Assembly: GCA_900549915.1 (NCBI GenBank)
Contig: URQF01000006.1
Location: 1 to 30,103 of the forward strand
From: an uncultured Mollicutes bacterium
GTDB taxonomy: Bacteria; Bacillota_I; Bacilli_A; RFN20; CAG-288
DNA: 30,103 nucleotides
Direction of reading: 5' to 3'
The translations under genes and the position numbers were made by a program. The notes beneath the pieces were generated by a model, which saw only the letters and a list, made by a program, of their open reading frames with translations, ran no database searches and was not told the origin of the DNA. This document shows positions 28,855 through 30,103 of the stretch, in pieces (within the stretch, counting starts at the first letter, position 1; every line of letters begins with the position of its first letter).

Positions 28855-29160
28855 TTACTTTGCTAAAGCAATCGGGTTAGCAACGAAGATCAGAAGAATT
28901 GCGAGAACAAGACCGTAGATAGCGACAGTTTCGCAGATAGAAGAACCTAAGATCCTGGAAGAACGTAACTTTCCAGTGGCTTCCGGATTGCGTGCCCTAC
29001 CTTTGACTGCGGTTGTGACAACCCTTCCTTCTGCTAAGGAAGAGAAGCCCATAGCAATCCTGATGATGCCGATAGCGATGTACCTTTGTCCTAAACTTGC
29101 ATATTTGGCTGCTTCGGCGGTTCCTTCAACTAAGAATGTCAGATTGGATAAGAAATTCAT
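28855..29160 (-). CDS. atpE: ATP synthase c subunit with two membrane carboxylates
   Basis: Proteolipid that forms the ion-carrying rotor ring, 101 aa, two membrane helices joined by the polar loop RARNPEATGK (usual ARQPE). Helix 2 has the ion-binding Glu77 followed by Thr78 and Tyr82 (CETVAIY), the pattern of Na+-type c subunits (ES/ET...Y). Helix 1 has Glu44 exactly 33 residues earlier, in place of the usual Gln. The Glu/Glu pairing equals the Glu32/Glu65 motif of the Fusobacterium nucleatum Na+ rotor. The glycine-rich GxGxGxG stretch of helix 1 is replaced by MGFSSLAEG, and Arg34 lies within the helix. An N-terminal extension of about 25 residues precedes helix 1. Strong AAGGAGG site. Ion specificity is an inference. 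Confidence 0.93.
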   Translation of the reverse strand: MNFLSNLTFLVEGTAEAAKYASLGQRYIAIGIIRIAMGFSSLAEGRVVTTAVKGRARNPEATGKLRSSRILGSSICETVAIYGLVLAILLIFVANPIALAK

Positions 29161-29192
29161 AAATTTGCCTCCTTGACTTGGCGATTTCTGTT

Positions 29193-30008
29193 CTACCTGT
29201 GTGCCTTTAATGTCCTTGCTTTCGCTTGCTCTTCAACAGCTTCGTTTTCCGGAGCCTGCTGAGCGATGTTCCTCCTGGTGATCCTGACAAATACCATTGT
29301 CTGGACAATACCACCCCAGGCATCGAAGTAAGCGTGTATGAAAGGCCTAAAGACAGGCGCTAGAACCAAACCGAAAGAATGACCGATGGAGTTGAATGCA
29401 TAATAGAGAAGTGTTTCGATGCAGAATCCTGCAAATGCATTTCCGAAGAGACGCCTTCCTAAAGAAAGCATGGGAACTAAGTTTGTGGCTAACGGAAGAA
29501 GCGGAGGGAAGGTGAAGATGAACTGACGATAGTAGTTCCATTTCTCACTGCGGAGCTTTGTTAATTCAATGATGACAACGGTGAGTAATCCGATAGATAA
29601 AGTAAATGCAAGGTTGGTGAACGGAGGAGTAATCTGTGAGAACTGGTTCGTTTCATTCCTCAGATAGCCCTCGCTTGCAGGACCTAATACAATGAGATTT
29701 GGAAAACCAGTCCTGCCGACAACGAAACCGATAAAGATATAAGCTGCTAAAGGAATGATGTATCCACCGAAATTTGAGAAGTATTTCGGATGTCCCCTAA
29801 GCTCATTGACTTGTTTGTCTCCGAAGTCAACGATGATTTCAGCGAGGTTGACGATTCCTTTTGGTTTATCTTTGTAAGAGTATTTTTTCAGCTTGAAATA
29901 AACAACAAAAGAAAAAATGATGATGATCAGCCTAGTGACCATACTCGCAATGAACTCGGTGGAAATGTTACGGGCGAAATTGCTATCCCTTAATCGGCTG
30001 AAGTCCAT
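29193..30008 (-). CDS. atpB: ATP synthase a subunit
   Basis: Stator channel protein that passes ions to and from the c ring. A 271-residue protein with about five or six membrane helices. The essential Arg lies in LSLGRRLFGNAFAG (usual LSLSLRLFGN), and the PPFTNLAFTLSIG block corresponds to the usual P.aN...TL. The C-terminal tail is charged. First gene of the operon; AGAGGA lies about five bases before the ATG. No atpI is visible in the 95 bases upstream within the window, and I cannot identify the promoter with confidence. Confidence 0.94.
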   Translation of the reverse strand: MDFSRLRDSNFARNISTEFIASMVTRLIIIIFSFVVYFKLKKYSYKDKPKGIVNLAEIIVDFGDKQVNELRGHPKYFSNFGGYIIPLAAYIFIGFVVGRTGFPNLIVLGPASEGYLRNETNQFSQITPPFTNLAFTLSIGLLTVVIIELTKLRSEKWNYYRQFIFTFPPLLPLATNLVPMLSLGRRLFGNAFAGFCIETLLYYAFNSIGHSFGLVLAPVFRPFIHAYFDAWGGIVQTMVFVRITRRNIAQQAPENEAVEEQAKARTLKAHR

Positions 30009-30103
30009 ATTATCCTCTTGTATTATTTAGTTTTTTCAATCATTAAGGTTTCTGGAATAATTAACCTATATAAGATTAACACTTCCGAGGGTGGAATGAG
30101 TAG

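Noticed and set aside
1..30103. Mycoplasma-type genetic code (TGA as Trp)
   Set aside because: Several genes end in TGA directly at overlapping starts (ATGA), and Trp is encoded by TGG throughout.
1..30103. CRISPR arrays, insertion sequences, prophage or integrase genes
   Set aside because: No regularly spaced repeats, transposase motifs, or phage-like genes were seen. Neighbouring genes are ordinary core functions.

Overview
The window looks like chromosome from a low-to-mid-GC member of the Bacilli/Mollicutes branch of the Firmicutes, probably an uncultured, fermentative, anaerobic lineage near Erysipelotrichia/RF39. The evidence is an ECF-transporter energising module followed by truA, Spx, RNase J, a YlbF-like protein, type III glutamine synthetase (GlnN), a lipoprotein-type ATP synthase b subunit, and a complete F-type ATP synthase without respiratory genes. 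TGA is used as a stop (for example at the ends of the genes at 6381, 12100, 12648 and 16465) and TGG encodes Trp, so the code is the standard bacterial one, not the Mycoplasma one. No insertion sequence, phage gene or CRISPR array is visible; apart from small unknowns this is housekeeping sequence. Genus-level placement is inference.

Layout. 1-1776: a lipoprotein of unknown function and a HAD hydrolase (+). 1791-3303: lgt and a CPBP/CAAX protease (-). 3380-4126: a metallophosphoesterase (+), converging on glnN (4167-6284, -), which lies downstream of an unknown membrane protein. 7149-7408: an isolated short transcription unit with a near-consensus promoter, a structured leader, a 33-codon gene and a terminator. 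7612-10467: RqcH/NFACT, a tRNA-Thr-like gene and a membrane-anchored thioredoxin-like protein (+). 10468-10925: about 460 bp without a convincing gene but with a remarkable ~30 bp hairpin. 10926-12977: ylbF-rsmD-coaD-hypB operon (-), divergent from def, rnjA and maf (+, 13038-16017) across an almost symmetrical promoter. 16070-17238: nadK and a membrane-anchored PTS-IIB-like protein (-), divergent from a CYTH protein (+). 17982-23322: comEB, a small membrane protein, ecfA1, ecfA2, ecfT, truA, pgsA, spx (-). 23429-30008: the F1Fo ATP synthase operon atpBEFHAGDC (-).

How the genes work together. The atp operon and the ECF module form the membrane energy and vitamin-uptake core: ATP synthase couples ATP to an ion gradient, and EcfA1A2T uses ATP to drive uptake by S-components encoded elsewhere. 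The c subunit carries two membrane carboxylates and a Thr/Tyr pair like the two-carboxylate Na+-binding rotor described in Fusobacterium, so sodium coupling is a reasonable prediction. Lgt would lipidate the lipoprotein at 120 and the b subunit. RqcH, RNase J, peptide deformylase, RsmD and TruA serve RNA and protein quality or maturation; CoaD and NadK make cofactors.

Most unusual features: (i) at least six genes have a -10 box positioned so that transcription should start at or within about 1 nt of the start codon (leaderless mRNAs), alongside genes with strong Shine-Dalgarno sites; (ii) the ylbF/def intergenic region is a symmetrical divergent promoter; (iii) the isolated 33-codon gene; (iv) a long hairpin at 10683-10744 that pairs fully only as plus-strand RNA; (v) family proteins with altered key positions (TruA, EcfA1, the IIB-like protein, the Spx C-terminus).
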